DNA of 64,000 nucleotides from Anaerolineales bacterium (GTDB lineage Bacteria; Chloroflexota; Anaerolineae; 4572-78; J111). Below are positions 25,255 through 34,272 of the stretch, in pieces; within the stretch, counting starts at the first letter, position 1; every line of letters begins with the position of its first letter. The notes under the pieces were generated by a model that saw only the letters and a list, made by a program, of their open reading frames with translations, did no database searches and was not told the DNA's origin. Both the position numbers and the translations under genes were made by a program. Where the stretch lies: the NCBI GenBank assembly GCA_020634935.1, contig JACKAT010000004.1, positions 124,001-188,000 on the forward strand, written 5' to 3'.

Positions 25255-26265
25255 ATGCTCAAAACCCGTGCGGCCTTAATTGGGTGTGGGGGGATGGCGC
25301 GCAACCATCTGAACCAACTATTAAAGCAGTTAGACACCACCGACATTGTGGCCTTGTGCGATCCTCAGCCGGAGGCCCTGGCCGCTTCGGCCCAAAAGTT
25401 CAGCGACGCCGGGCTAATGCCGCCGCCAACATGGGTCTCGCTGGAGTCGCTGCTGGTCGATATCGGCAGCGAATTGGACGCGGTCTTCATTATTACGCCG
25501 CACGCCTTTCACCATGATCAGACCGTTGCCTGTCTGGAAGCCGGGCTAGATGTGCTGTTGGAAAAACCGATGGCCCTCAACGCTACCCAGGCGCTGAGCA
25601 TGATCGAGACGCGGGATCGCACCGGGCGGCTGCTGGTCATCGCCTTTCAGGGCAGCCTGTCGCCGGAGGTGCGGATGGCGGTCAAATTGCTGCGCTCCGG
25701 CGAATTGGGGCCAATTCTAACCATCAACGCTGTTGCCTGGCAAGGCTGGAAAGATGTCACCACCGGGACGTGGCGGCAAGAGCCGGCCCTGTCAGGCGGC
25801 GGTTTTCTGTTCGATACCGGCGCGCACATGCTCAACACCGTAGCCGATTTGGCCGGCGAGCCGTTTGTGGAAGTCGCCGCCTGGACCGATCCTCAAGGGA
25901 CGCCGGTCGACATTATTGGAACGGCCATTGGCCGGCTGGCCTCGGGCGCGCTGGTGACGTTCAACGCCTGCGGCGACACTATCAATGTCTGCGAGTCGGA
26001 TGTTCGCGTTTTTTGCCGGGACGGCATTTTACAAACGGGGATTTGGGGCGCCTCCCTGCGGGTGCAGCGTCGCGGCGAAACGCAGTTACGGGCGATGAAA
26101 TGCCCGCCGTCGTTGGGGGTGTGGCAGCAGTTTCTGGCCGTTCGGCGGGGCAAGATGCCCAACCCCAGCCCGCCGGAAATCGGCCTGCGGATGATTAGGC
26201 TGTGGGACGCGCTTCACGCCTCGGCGCAGCAGGGCGGGCAGCCCGTTAAATGTGAGATGGGATAA
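25255..26265 (+). CDS. Gfo/Idh/MocA-family NAD(P)-dependent oxidoreductase
   Basis: A protein of 336 residues. The N-terminal Rossmann fold has GCGGMARNH (dinucleotide-binding glycines, 10-18) and the Asp of VALCDPQPE. EKP at 103-105 holds the catalytic Lys. The C-terminal alpha/beta domain carries GGGFLFDTGAHMLNTV with the family's conserved Asp and His. Such enzymes oxidise sugars, inositols or related polyols; the substrate is not predictable here. The ribosome site AAGGAG stands 11 bp upstream. It is convergent with the Mur-ligase-like gene. Confidence 0.9.
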   Translation: MLKTRAALIGCGGMARNHLNQLLKQLDTTDIVALCDPQPEALAASAQKFSDAGLMPPPTWVSLESLLVDIGSELDAVFIITPHAFHHDQTVACLEAGLDVLLEKPMALNATQALSMIETRDRTGRLLVIAFQGSLSPEVRMAVKLLRSGELGPILTINAVAWQGWKDVTTGTWRQEPALSGGGFLFDTGAHMLNTVADLAGEPFVEVAAWTDPQGTPVDIIGTAIGRLASGALVTFNACGDTINVCESDVRVFCRDGILQTGIWGASLRVQRRGETQLRAMKCPPSLGVWQQFLAVRRGKMPNPSPPEIGLRMIRLWDALHASAQQGGQPVKCEMG

Positions 26266-26298
26266 ACCCTGGATGTCGGTGAAGAATGAGCCAACGGG

Positions 26299-27663
26299 TT
26301 ACTTAGCCGGCAGCTTAAACTGCACCCGCCCATCGATATTGATCTCCTCGACCTCTCGCCAGCCTTGGGTGGCATTGAGATAACGCAGATAGGGATCGGG
26401 GTTGAGGGCCTGATCGATGAGATAGGCGGAGCCGGTCAGGATGATGACGTCATCAGGCTCACGCATAGATTTGGCTAACTGAAGCGCCTGCTGCGAGTCG
26501 GGGATGACGAAGGTGGGCGTTGCCCCGGCTATAGCATCGATGGCTTTTTTAACCGAAGTGGGGTCCTGCCCTTTGTATGAGGCGCTGGTGACAATCACCG
26601 TTTTGGCGATGGCCATAATTGGGCCGAACATGGTCGCCGGGGTGCGGAAACCGGACACGCCGACGACGAAAATTTTACCCCGCCGGCCAAATTTTTCGGT
26701 AACGGTCTGGGTAAAAGCGCTGATCTTTTCCGGGTTGTGAGCGATGTCGGCGTAGATGTTGTCTTCAACCGGCAACAACCGGCCTAACAGGTTAACTGTC
26801 AAGAATTTTTGTAGTACAGCCGTTACATCGATTTCGGGATAAAGCTGTTGGATGACGGCTAAACTGAGCGCGGCATTCTGCTGTTGGTAGGGGGTGGTCA
26901 GCAGTTCGCTGCGAGGTTGGGCATCGGCCGGGAGAGCGGCTAATCGCGTTTTCAACGTGCTCGCATCAGATTGATCGATGTGGTGGAACGGCGCCTCGAC
27001 GGACTCGCATACACCGGCGATAACCCGCAGCATGTCCTCATCGGCCTCGCCGGTAAAGAAGGGAACACCTGGCCGGGCGATCCCGGCTTTATCCAAGGCT
27101 CGCTGCCATTTCTCCTGGCCAAGCATGTGTTCGTGATCATGCCCGATGTTGGTCAGCACCGTCGCCACATAATCAAGCGCCCGCGTCTGGTCGTATCGCC
27201 CGCCAACGCCGACTTCAAAGGCGGCCTGTTCAATGCCATACTTTTCAAACAAAGCCAAAGCGATAAGGATATTGACCTCATGAAAGGTCAAGGCGTGTTG
27301 GGCATTATGGAGGGCCAGCGCCACCGTATGCGGTTTAATTTGGGTTTCCCACACTTCGACGACCTCGTCCGGAGCAGGGGGCTGCCCGTTGAGGCTAAAG
27401 CGTTCACGGTAGTCAAAAATATGAGGGCTGAGAAAGGCCCCGCTTGGCCCCACCAGCGACAAACCGGCCTCCAAAAAACGGCTGGTCGAACCTTTGCCGC
27501 TGGTGCCGGTAACGTGAATCAGGCGGGTCGGATGGCCCTGCGGCCAGAGGGTTTTAACCGACTGTTTTACTAACTCCAGCCGGGCCAGTTTAGCCGCGGT
27601 CCAGGGCGCGTGAAAAATTTGATCGACGCTGTTATAGTAAGCAACATTAAAGAAATGCGTCAT
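26299..27663 (-). CDS. Mur ligase family protein, FolC-like (folylpolyglutamate/dihydrofolate synthase type)
   Basis: A protein of 454 residues. The P-loop IHVTGTSGKGSTSRF (49-63) and the following GAFLSPHIFDYRERF, EVGVGGRYDQTRAL and TNIGHDHEHMLG are the ATP-binding and substrate motifs of FolC. FolC normally reads GTNGKGS, so this is a divergent member, and a non-folate amide ligase remains possible. I start at the ATG at 27663 rather than in the frame extending to 27702, because the extra 13 codons would overlap the acyltransferase gene; with this start the two genes are 2 bp apart and likely coupled. Confidence 0.8.
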   Translation of the reverse strand: MTHFFNVAYYNSVDQIFHAPWTAAKLARLELVKQSVKTLWPQGHPTRLIHVTGTSGKGSTSRFLEAGLSLVGPSGAFLSPHIFDYRERFSLNGQPPAPDEVVEVWETQIKPHTVALALHNAQHALTFHEVNILIALALFEKYGIEQAAFEVGVGGRYDQTRALDYVATVLTNIGHDHEHMLGQEKWQRALDKAGIARPGVPFFTGEADEDMLRVIAGVCESVEAPFHHIDQSDASTLKTRLAALPADAQPRSELLTTPYQQQNAALSLAVIQQLYPEIDVTAVLQKFLTVNLLGRLLPVEDNIYADIAHNPEKISAFTQTVTEKFGRRGKIFVVGVSGFRTPATMFGPIMAIAKTVIVTSASYKGQDPTSVKKAIDAIAGATPTFVIPDSQQALQLAKSMREPDDVIILTGSAYLIDQALNPDPYLRYLNATQGWREVEEINIDGRVQFKLPAK

Positions 27664-27665
27664 GA

Positions 27666-28529
27666 TCAGTAGGACAAATCCCAGCCGCGCCGCTTTTGCC
27701 ATCGTTCTCTTTTTTCGGACTGGGTCCCTAACTCGTAAGTTATTCGTCGCAAGTGATGAGTCAATTCTTTCTTCTTTTTGATATCGGAGAGGTCCCGGTA
27801 AGGAATTGGATCGCCAATGGTAACTTGAATGGTAGTGCCGATCTGGCGGTTAACCTCACGCACAATGAGCGACAAGCGCAGCGTTAAACTGAATTGGCTG
27901 GCAATCTGGAAAATACGGCTGTTTTGGCCGTGGAAGTAGATCGGCACCACAGTGGCCTGGGTGGTTTGGATCAATTTAGCGGCGAATGTCTTCCATTCTA
28001 AATCGGTGGCCGGGCCAAACGGAGATTCAGACGTGGCAATGCCGCCGGCAGGAAAAATAACAATAGTGCCATGATCGCGTAGGATGTCGATGGCCCGTTT
28101 TTTGGAGTTGATATTAATGTTGACCGCCGCTGCGGTTTCGTTGAAATCGATCGGCAAAAAATAAGGGTCCAAATGTTCAGCCCGGCACAGCGAACTGTTG
28201 ATCAATATTTGAAAATCTTCACGGGCCAGAATAGTCAGGTGGCAGATGATGATGCCGTCAATAACGCCAAAAGGGTGATTGGCAATAAAGATCACTGGCC
28301 CAGTGCGCGGTACCTTGGCCAGTTGATTAGGGTCATAGTCCAATTTTACTTGCAAACTTTCCAAGGCAGCGCCCCAAAAAGAAGGTTTACCTTCATGCTC
28401 ACCCAACAGACCGTTGTATAGCCTCTCCAGCTTTCGTTTGCCGGACAGTAGTTCAATAGCCTGGATCATAATACTTTTGATGAGCGGATCATCGGGCGAG
28501 GCATAAGTTATTTTGGCTTTCTTTGTCAT
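27666..28529 (-). CDS. Lysophospholipid acyltransferase family protein (PlsC-like)
   Basis: A protein of 287 residues. The block NHPFGVIDG (84-92) is the acyltransferase catalytic motif. Here five residues separate His85 from Asp91, as in the hemolysin-like/OlsA-type subgroup rather than classic HX4D PlsC. IVIFPAGGIATS stands where the FPEG(T/G)xS phosphate-binding motif is expected, with Ala in place of Glu. There are no strong TM helices, so peripheral membrane attachment is likely. It lies upstream of, and 2 bp from, the FolC-like gene. The acyl acceptor is unknown. Confidence 0.8.
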   Translation of the reverse strand: MTKKAKITYASPDDPLIKSIMIQAIELLSGKRKLERLYNGLLGEHEGKPSFWGAALESLQVKLDYDPNQLAKVPRTGPVIFIANHPFGVIDGIIICHLTILAREDFQILINSSLCRAEHLDPYFLPIDFNETAAAVNININSKKRAIDILRDHGTIVIFPAGGIATSESPFGPATDLEWKTFAAKLIQTTQATVVPIYFHGQNSRIFQIASQFSLTLRLSLIVREVNRQIGTTIQVTIGDPIPYRDLSDIKKKKELTHHLRRITYELGTQSEKRERWQKRRGWDLSY

Positions 28530-28805
28530 GATCTCTCTCGTGTTTGTTTAGAGGAAATATGTTCCTCACGACATCGCTACAGATTTTACCGGGAATAGCC
28601 GGTTTTGTCGAGTATGTCTTATAACACAGGCAACTCTAACAAAGTTTCAAGATAGTTCCAACACGCTTCTTTTAAAACTTTGCTAAGATCTTGCGAAAAT
28701 GGCGGAGGCATAGTAATCTTGGAGTTTAGCGCAGTTTCATTTGACGATGTTACTGTGATTTTTGAGTAAATAGTTAATAATTAGATTTTTAGGGAGAGTA
28801 ACGTT

Positions 28806-29090
28806 ATGAATAAGCCACTCAACTTCATTAGAAACCGACCGGACTATTCCGGAGGTTACGAGTATGACCTTACCGTTCAACTTCCCGTATTCTCTAAAGA
28901 AAATATTCGCGATATAGCGCAACCGCTGGTTGATGAAGTCGGTGGTGATTTGGGTTTGGCTCACTATGCCCGCTTCCGCTGGCAGGATGTTGAACGCGTG
29001 CAAGCCTACTTTGAAGAGTTGGGCTATGAAATTCACCACAGCGACGAACGTGAAATTGAAGAGTACGTTGAAGTTTACACTGTAGATTAA
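28806..29090 (+). CDS. Conserved-looking hypothetical small protein (94 aa)
   Basis: I do not recognise the family. The gene has a good ribosome site (GGGAGAG, 8 bp before ATG). The product is a soluble acidic protein with an alternating alpha/beta pattern (EYDLTVQLPVFSKENIRDIAQPL, then VERVQAYFEELGYEI) and an acidic C-terminus (EREIEEYVEVYTVD). There are no Cys, membrane or signal features. It stands alone before the betaine ABC transporter genes, separated by about 130 bp, so a link to osmotic stress is only positional. Confidence 0.6.
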   Translation: MNKPLNFIRNRPDYSGGYEYDLTVQLPVFSKENIRDIAQPLVDEVGGDLGLAHYARFRWQDVERVQAYFEELGYEIHHSDEREIEEYVEVYTVD

Positions 29091-29221
29091 TTTCTCCATT
29101 AACCCCAAAATGATTGGCAAATCTTAGCGCAGTTGGTATAGATTTGCCAATCACTTAGCCTTGTTTTGACTTTTCCAGTAAACCGATATAATTGTCATCA
29201 TCTGGCAACAAAGGATTGGTG

Positions 29222-30430
29222 ATGACTATCGCAGAGGCAACCTTTAAAGTTTCCTGTCGAAAAATATGGAAGATTTTTGGGCCGCACCCTGAGCAAGTCA
29301 AACAGTTGCTCAAGCCTGATATGTCTCGCGCTGAAATTTTAGAGCAGACCGGGCATGTTGTAGCGGTGAAAAATGTTTCTTTTGGGGTGCGAGCCGGCGA
29401 AACCTTCGTGGTTATGGGGTTATCGGGCAGCGGCAAGTCAACCTTAGTCCGCTGCATCTCACGTTTGATCGAACCGACCAGCGGCCAGATCATCATCGAA
29501 GGCGAAGATGTGACGGCTATGTCTGAAGCTCAACTGCGGCTGCTGCGCCGCCGCAAGATGAGTATGGTTTTCCAGCATTTCGGCTTGTTTCCTCACCGCA
29601 AAGTCATCGATAATGTGGCCTATGGCCTGGAGATTCAGGGCGTCGATAGAACCGTGCGTCATAAACGCGCCCAAACGGTGCTCGATTTGGTCAGTCTGAC
29701 CGGGTGGGAAAATCACTATCCTGGCGAGCTGAGCGGCGGCATGCAGCAGCGTGTTGGTATCGCCCGCGCGCTGGCGGTTGATCCTGAAATCCTCTTTTTT
29801 GACGAACCCTTCAGTGCGCTTGATCCCCTTATTCGCCGGGAAATGCAGGATGAACTGCTCAAGCTCCAAAAGATGATGCAGAAAACCATCATCTTCATCA
29901 CCCACGATTTTCTGGAAGCGGTCAAACTGGGCGACGACATTGCCATTATGAAAGACGGCGAGATTGTGCAGGTTGGCACCCCCGATCAGGTTATTCTCAA
30001 TCCAGCCAACGATTATGTCCGTGAATTCACTAAAGATGTCCCCCGTTCACGCGTGCTATCGGCGCGGGCTATTATGCAGCCGTGCGAGGTGGTTTGCTCG
30101 GAAAATGAATCACCGGAGCGGGTACAGGTCCGGTTACAAAACCGGCCCAGTCGAGTAGCCTTCATCAATGGGGAAAACGGTCGCTTTCTGGGCATCGTCT
30201 CGCGCGACCAGATTGATCAGGCTATACCAACGGTGACTGAAACGGTCAGGTCTCTGGTTAACGACAGCCAGCCCACAGTTTCGCCCCACACGTTTTTAAG
30301 CGATCTACTCTCGATTGTCGCGGCCACCGATTTGCCGGTGCCGGTGGTTGACAGCAGCCGCAATTTGCTTGGCTCGGTTGATCGAGCGGCGGTGATTATG
30401 GCTTTGGGGGGCGCTGCGAAAGAAAGTTAG
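29222..30430 (+). CDS. proV: Glycine betaine/proline ABC transporter ATP-binding protein (ProV/OpuAA-like)
   Basis: A protein of 402 residues from the ATG at 29222, chosen for AAAGGA 6 bp upstream over a TTG frame starting at 29192. Walker A GLSGSGKST (66-74), signature LSGGMQQRVGIARAL, and Walker B EILFFDEPFSALDPL are intact. The N-terminal extension (KIFGPHPEQVKQLL) is typical of quaternary-amine uptake ATPases. Residues about 285-400 correspond to the CBS region that senses ionic strength in OpuA; it is weakly conserved. It drives uptake through the permease encoded next. Confidence 0.95.
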   Translation: MTIAEATFKVSCRKIWKIFGPHPEQVKQLLKPDMSRAEILEQTGHVVAVKNVSFGVRAGETFVVMGLSGSGKSTLVRCISRLIEPTSGQIIIEGEDVTAMSEAQLRLLRRRKMSMVFQHFGLFPHRKVIDNVAYGLEIQGVDRTVRHKRAQTVLDLVSLTGWENHYPGELSGGMQQRVGIARALAVDPEILFFDEPFSALDPLIRREMQDELLKLQKMMQKTIIFITHDFLEAVKLGDDIAIMKDGEIVQVGTPDQVILNPANDYVREFTKDVPRSRVLSARAIMQPCEVVCSENESPERVQVRLQNRPSRVAFINGENGRFLGIVSRDQIDQAIPTVTETVRSLVNDSQPTVSPHTFLSDLLSIVAATDLPVPVVDSSRNLLGSVDRAAVIMALGGAAKES

Positions 30431-30496
30431 CGCAAGCCAACGCCGGTATCCACCAAAAGAGCTGTCTGTTCAGCGGACCAGATGATAGCTACTATG

Positions 30497-30592
30497 TTTG
30501 CACTTTTTTAGAAACCCGGTTTTTGATGACGAATTGATAGCCTTTTGAGGCCAAAAAACCGGGTTTCTGGCCATAATACTTTAAAGTGCAAA
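30497..30592. repeat. 96-bp inverted-repeat element between proV and the permease gene
   Basis: Outer ends TTTGCACTTT / AAAGTGCAAA and inner arms AGAAACCCGGTTTTT / AAAAAACCGGGTTTCT give a two-tier cruciform-like structure. Being transcribed between proV and the permease, it could lower or stabilise the downstream mRNA. The flanks (ACTATG, AGTAGTGG) show no clean target duplication. Confidence 0.55.
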
Positions 30593-30717
30593 AGTAGTGG
30601 ATAGCCTTTAATCGCGATAATCGCAGCGTTATAGGCCATTCGTCGGTCTCTATTGGGGACGAAGCGCCAGTCACCTGAATAGTAAAAAAGAATAGCGAGG
30701 AATAGGGAATAGATACG

Positions 30718-32874
30718 ATGGTTAGTTGGCAATCAATTAGTGGCTATATCCAAATTCACAAACGAGACGTGACTTACTTGATCGTTCTCGGTATTATTTT
30801 GTTGCTGCCGTTAATTGTGGACAGCCTGACCACAGAATCGGCCGATTTTCCCGAAGCCTGGGATATTCATCTCCGTGAACCCCTCGACAATTTTCAGCGC
30901 TGGACCATTCGCAACCGGCTCAGCCACCCCTTATTTACTTGGTTTTTTGATCCCATTAGTGACGTTGTTGACTGGTCTATCCGCCAGATAGAACTGGCTT
31001 TATTATGGCTGCCGTGGCCGGTGGTTGTCATTGCCACTTTTTTGGTAGGGCAGGCCGCCGCCGGATTTCGAGTTGCCCTGTTTTCGGCCTTCGCTATTTT
31101 GTTTATGGGCTTTATGGGCTTATGGGATGAGGGCATGCTGACGCTGGCGCTGATGGCCGTATCGGTGGTGATCGCTTTGCTGCTGGGGATTCCACTGGGG
31201 ATTCTGACCGCCCGCTCCGACAAATTTGAAGCCGCCTTACGCCCTCTGCTCGATGTGATGCAAACACTGCCGGCTTTTGTCTACCTGATTCCGGTTCTAC
31301 TCTTTTTTGGCATCGCGCGTGTGCCTAGCGTTATCGCCACGGTGATTTACGCCTTGCCGCCGGCTATCCGCTTGACCAACTTGGGTATTCGGCAGGTGGC
31401 CCCGTCGGCAGTTGAAGCGGCCCGCGCTTTTGGTTCGACCCCCCGGCAAACGTTATTCAAAGTCCAAATTCCTCTGGCCATGCCAACCATCATCGCCGGG
31501 GTTAACCAGACCATTATGATGGCCTTTGGCATTGTGGTCATCGCCGCCCTGATCGGCGCGGGCGGGCTGGGCAACGAAGTGTTGATTGCTCTGCAAAAGC
31601 AGCAAGTGGGGCGGGGGTTTATCGCCGGCATGGCCATTGTTTTTATGGCCATTTTGCTTGATCGGGTTAGCTACGGTTTTAGCCGGCAGCAAACGGTCAC
31701 CCGATCGCCGCACGATCACGGCTTTCACCTGCTGCCTAACAGTTGGGATCGCTTGGCGGTTGTGCGGGGTTTTGAGCGAGGGCTGGCGATCATTATGGAC
31801 GGGTGCGCCTGGCTGGCCCGAAAGCTTGCCGCCGGCGTGGCCGCACTGGTCGAGACTGTCGTCGGGTTAACCGGCCAAAAAGACACCGCCGCTACCACCG
31901 CCGAATTTTTACGCGGGCATGTCTTTCTCGTAACGTCGATCCTGTTGTTGGGCGGGCTGTTGGTGATTCATGGGGCTGCTCCTTACGGGCAGGAATTTCC
32001 AAAAAGTTGGGTATTTGATTTAGGCCAGCCGGTCGATGCCGGGGTCGATTGGATGCGGGACAATCTGTACCAAATTGGCGATACCGCCATCGGCACCGGG
32101 CCGCTCAGCGATTTTCTCCTGCTCTATACGCTCAATCCTATCCGGGCGTTTTTGCAAGACTGGTTGTCGTGGCCGCTGGTGATTTTGGGGGTATCCGTCA
32201 TAGCTTATTCAGTGGGCGGCTGGCGGCTGGCGATTTTCTCGGCGGCTGGTTTGTTTGGGATTGGGCTGTTGGGCCTGTGGGACGATACGATGAATACGTT
32301 CAGTCAGGTCATTGTGGCTGTGCTCCTAACTGTCCTCATCTCAATTCCGTTAGGCGTTCTTTCGGCCCGCAATGACACTGTTGAGGCGTTTCTTAAACCC
32401 ATCCTCGATACGTTGCAGACCATCCCCTTCTTTGTCTACTTAATTCCGGTCATTATTCTGTTCAATGTGGGCCGAATTCCGGGGATTATCGCCTCGGTGC
32501 TGTACGCCCTGCCGCCGGGCATCCGGTTGACCAACTTGGGTATCCGGCAAATCTCGTCGGCAACCATCGAAGCCGCCCGCGCGTTTGGCTCGACGCCCCG
32601 GCAGACGTTGTTTAAAGTGCAACTGCCGCTGGCTTTGCCGGCCATTGCGTTGGGGGTCAATCAGGTGATTATGATGGTGCTGGCGATGGTGGTGGTGGCG
32701 GGGTTAGTCGGCGGCGGCGGGTTAGGGTTGCTGGCTGTCAAGGGCCTGGCTAACCCGATGCGAGATTTAGGCCGGGGCATTGAGGCCGGGATCGCTATCG
32801 TCATTCTGGCGATGATTTTAGATCGAATTACGCAAACGTGGGCTAAAAATCGGGAGATTAAGGGCCACCATTAA
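30718..32874 (+). CDS. proW: Double-length glycine betaine ABC transporter permease (two ProW domains fused)
   Basis: The protein has 718 residues and contains two complete permease modules. The first EAA loop is EAARAFGSTPRQTLFKVQIP (about residues 225-244) and the second EAARAFGSTPRQTLFKVQLP (about 618-637). Each module is preceded by a similar ~70-residue N-terminal piece and five or so TM helices. The halves share long identical stretches (ALPP-IRLTNLGIRQ), so a duplication and fusion is plain. One chain could supply both membrane halves of the importer. It follows proV by 287 bp and converges with the binding protein gene. Confidence 0.94.
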   Translation: MVSWQSISGYIQIHKRDVTYLIVLGIILLLPLIVDSLTTESADFPEAWDIHLREPLDNFQRWTIRNRLSHPLFTWFFDPISDVVDWSIRQIELALLWLPWPVVVIATFLVGQAAAGFRVALFSAFAILFMGFMGLWDEGMLTLALMAVSVVIALLLGIPLGILTARSDKFEAALRPLLDVMQTLPAFVYLIPVLLFFGIARVPSVIATVIYALPPAIRLTNLGIRQVAPSAVEAARAFGSTPRQTLFKVQIPLAMPTIIAGVNQTIMMAFGIVVIAALIGAGGLGNEVLIALQKQQVGRGFIAGMAIVFMAILLDRVSYGFSRQQTVTRSPHDHGFHLLPNSWDRLAVVRGFERGLAIIMDGCAWLARKLAAGVAALVETVVGLTGQKDTAATTAEFLRGHVFLVTSILLLGGLLVIHGAAPYGQEFPKSWVFDLGQPVDAGVDWMRDNLYQIGDTAIGTGPLSDFLLLYTLNPIRAFLQDWLSWPLVILGVSVIAYSVGGWRLAIFSAAGLFGIGLLGLWDDTMNTFSQVIVAVLLTVLISIPLGVLSARNDTVEAFLKPILDTLQTIPFFVYLIPVIILFNVGRIPGIIASVLYALPPGIRLTNLGIRQISSATIEAARAFGSTPRQTLFKVQLPLALPAIALGVNQVIMMVLAMVVVAGLVGGGGLGLLAVKGLANPMRDLGRGIEAGIAIVILAMILDRITQTWAKNREIKGHH

Positions 32875-32880
32875 AAATCA

Positions 32881-32907
32881 ATAGGCCAGGGCAATGCCCT
32901 GGCCTAT
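32881..32907. terminator. Terminator between permease and proX
   Basis: A 13-bp inverted repeat (ATAGGCCAGGGCA / TGCCCTGGCCTAT) with almost no loop is followed by TTTCATT on the plus strand. It lies 7 bp past the permease stop and 54 bp past the convergent proX stop. Confidence 0.7.
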
Positions 32908-32960
32908 TTCATTGTGGGGTTAAATGAAATGCCAACCGTGCTTGGGATTTCTCTGCCCTA

Positions 32961-34025
32961 TTAAGGCAGCCAGGCCTGCCAGACATCCTGGTTGGCATCG
33001 ATCCAGGCGCGAGCGGCTTCTTCCGGCGTTTTGCCGTCTAGCTCCACGGCGGCGATCATTTGAATTTGATCTTGGGTGGTGTAGTTTAAGTTCTTCAAAA
33101 ATTCGTAGGCTTCAGGCGCTTTCTCGGCTAGCTGCGCCGAGGCGATTTTGTACAGATCATCGGGCGGGTAGCCGCAGTCAACGCCCCCTTCGGAGATTTT
33201 AGCGTAGCATTCGTCACTGTAAGGCGGGAGTTCAACCTGGGTCAGATCGTACTCGGCGTGAACCGAGTGCGGCGTCCAGAAGTAGAATAGGATCGGTTGT
33301 TCGCGGCTGTAGGCCGAATCGAGCGCGGCCAGCAGCGCCTCTTCGGAACCGGCTGTTACTACCTCGAAATTCATGCCTAAGTTTTTGATGATATCGGCGT
33401 CGTACTGGACCCAGCTTTGGTCGCCGGCCAGGAACTGCCCTTTATCGCCGGTTTCGGCGGTGGCAAAAAGGGCGGCGGCATCCGGGGTGGTGAAGCCTTC
33501 CCAAGTCGCCAGATCGGGATGATCCTTCAAGACGTAGGTTGGCATGAACCAGCCGATGACGCCCACCGGCCCTAACAGACCGATATTTTCCACACTGCCT
33601 TGCTCATCGATGTACAAAGCGGCATTATCGGCATGGCCGGAGGGCCATACTTCCAGACTGGCGTCTAAGTCGCCGCTGGCTAAGGCGGACCACTGCGCGT
33701 TCTCGTCGATGCTGGTGATCTCTACCGGATAGCCCAGTTTTTCTTCCAATAGAATTTTGGCCACCGCCACATTCACCTGTGAGCCGGACCAGGGGTTCTC
33801 GACCAATTTGATGGTGACATCTTTAGTAGCCATCGCTTCATCGGCGGGGGCCGCTTCCTCTGTCGGCGCGGCTGCTTCGGCCGGGGCGGCTTCTTCTGTT
33901 GGCGCTGCTGCCGGCGCTTCAGCCGGGGCAGCCGGGGTGGGGGTAGCGCCACCACAAGCTGTCAGCCCCCACAATAAACTGGCTATTAAAATAAAATACT
34001 CAACTCTCCATTTATTCTTCCTCAT
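32961..34025 (-). CDS. proX: Glycine betaine ABC transporter substrate-binding lipoprotein (ProX/OpuAC-like)
   Basis: A protein of 354 residues from the ATG at 34025, selected for its GAGGAGG site; an upstream frame to 34091 adds an unlikely polar leader. The signal peptide ends in the lipobox LTAC (Cys24). An Ala/Pro/Glu-rich linker runs to about residue 70. The rest is a type II periplasmic binding fold with aromatic residues typical of quaternary-amine ligands (ENPWSGSQVN, GWFMPTYVL, FYFWTPHSVHAEYDL). It is transcribed towards the permease gene, so it must have its own promoter. Confidence 0.93.
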   Translation of the reverse strand: MRKNKWRVEYFILIASLLWGLTACGGATPTPAAPAEAPAAAPTEEAAPAEAAAPTEEAAPADEAMATKDVTIKLVENPWSGSQVNVAVAKILLEEKLGYPVEITSIDENAQWSALASGDLDASLEVWPSGHADNAALYIDEQGSVENIGLLGPVGVIGWFMPTYVLKDHPDLATWEGFTTPDAAALFATAETGDKGQFLAGDQSWVQYDADIIKNLGMNFEVVTAGSEEALLAALDSAYSREQPILFYFWTPHSVHAEYDLTQVELPPYSDECYAKISEGGVDCGYPPDDLYKIASAQLAEKAPEAYEFLKNLNYTTQDQIQMIAAVELDGKTPEEAARAWIDANQDVWQAWLP

Positions 34026-34272
34026 TACTCCTCCTCTTAGTAAATGATTATTTTGTGAATTGGTTGTGGTAGTGGGTAAATATAACACCACCTGACTCCA
34101 GTGTCAAAGCAAAGCCCAAATCACCTGTTTTTAGGAATGGCGCCGATCAAAGTTTTTTATAAAGCGTTTATACGCCACAATTCAGGCAGGAGTTGTCATA
34201 AGGTTACAGAGCCACTATAATGGAATGAGGTATCTTGAAAATCTTAATCATCAAGTAGAGGAGGCTAGGGCT

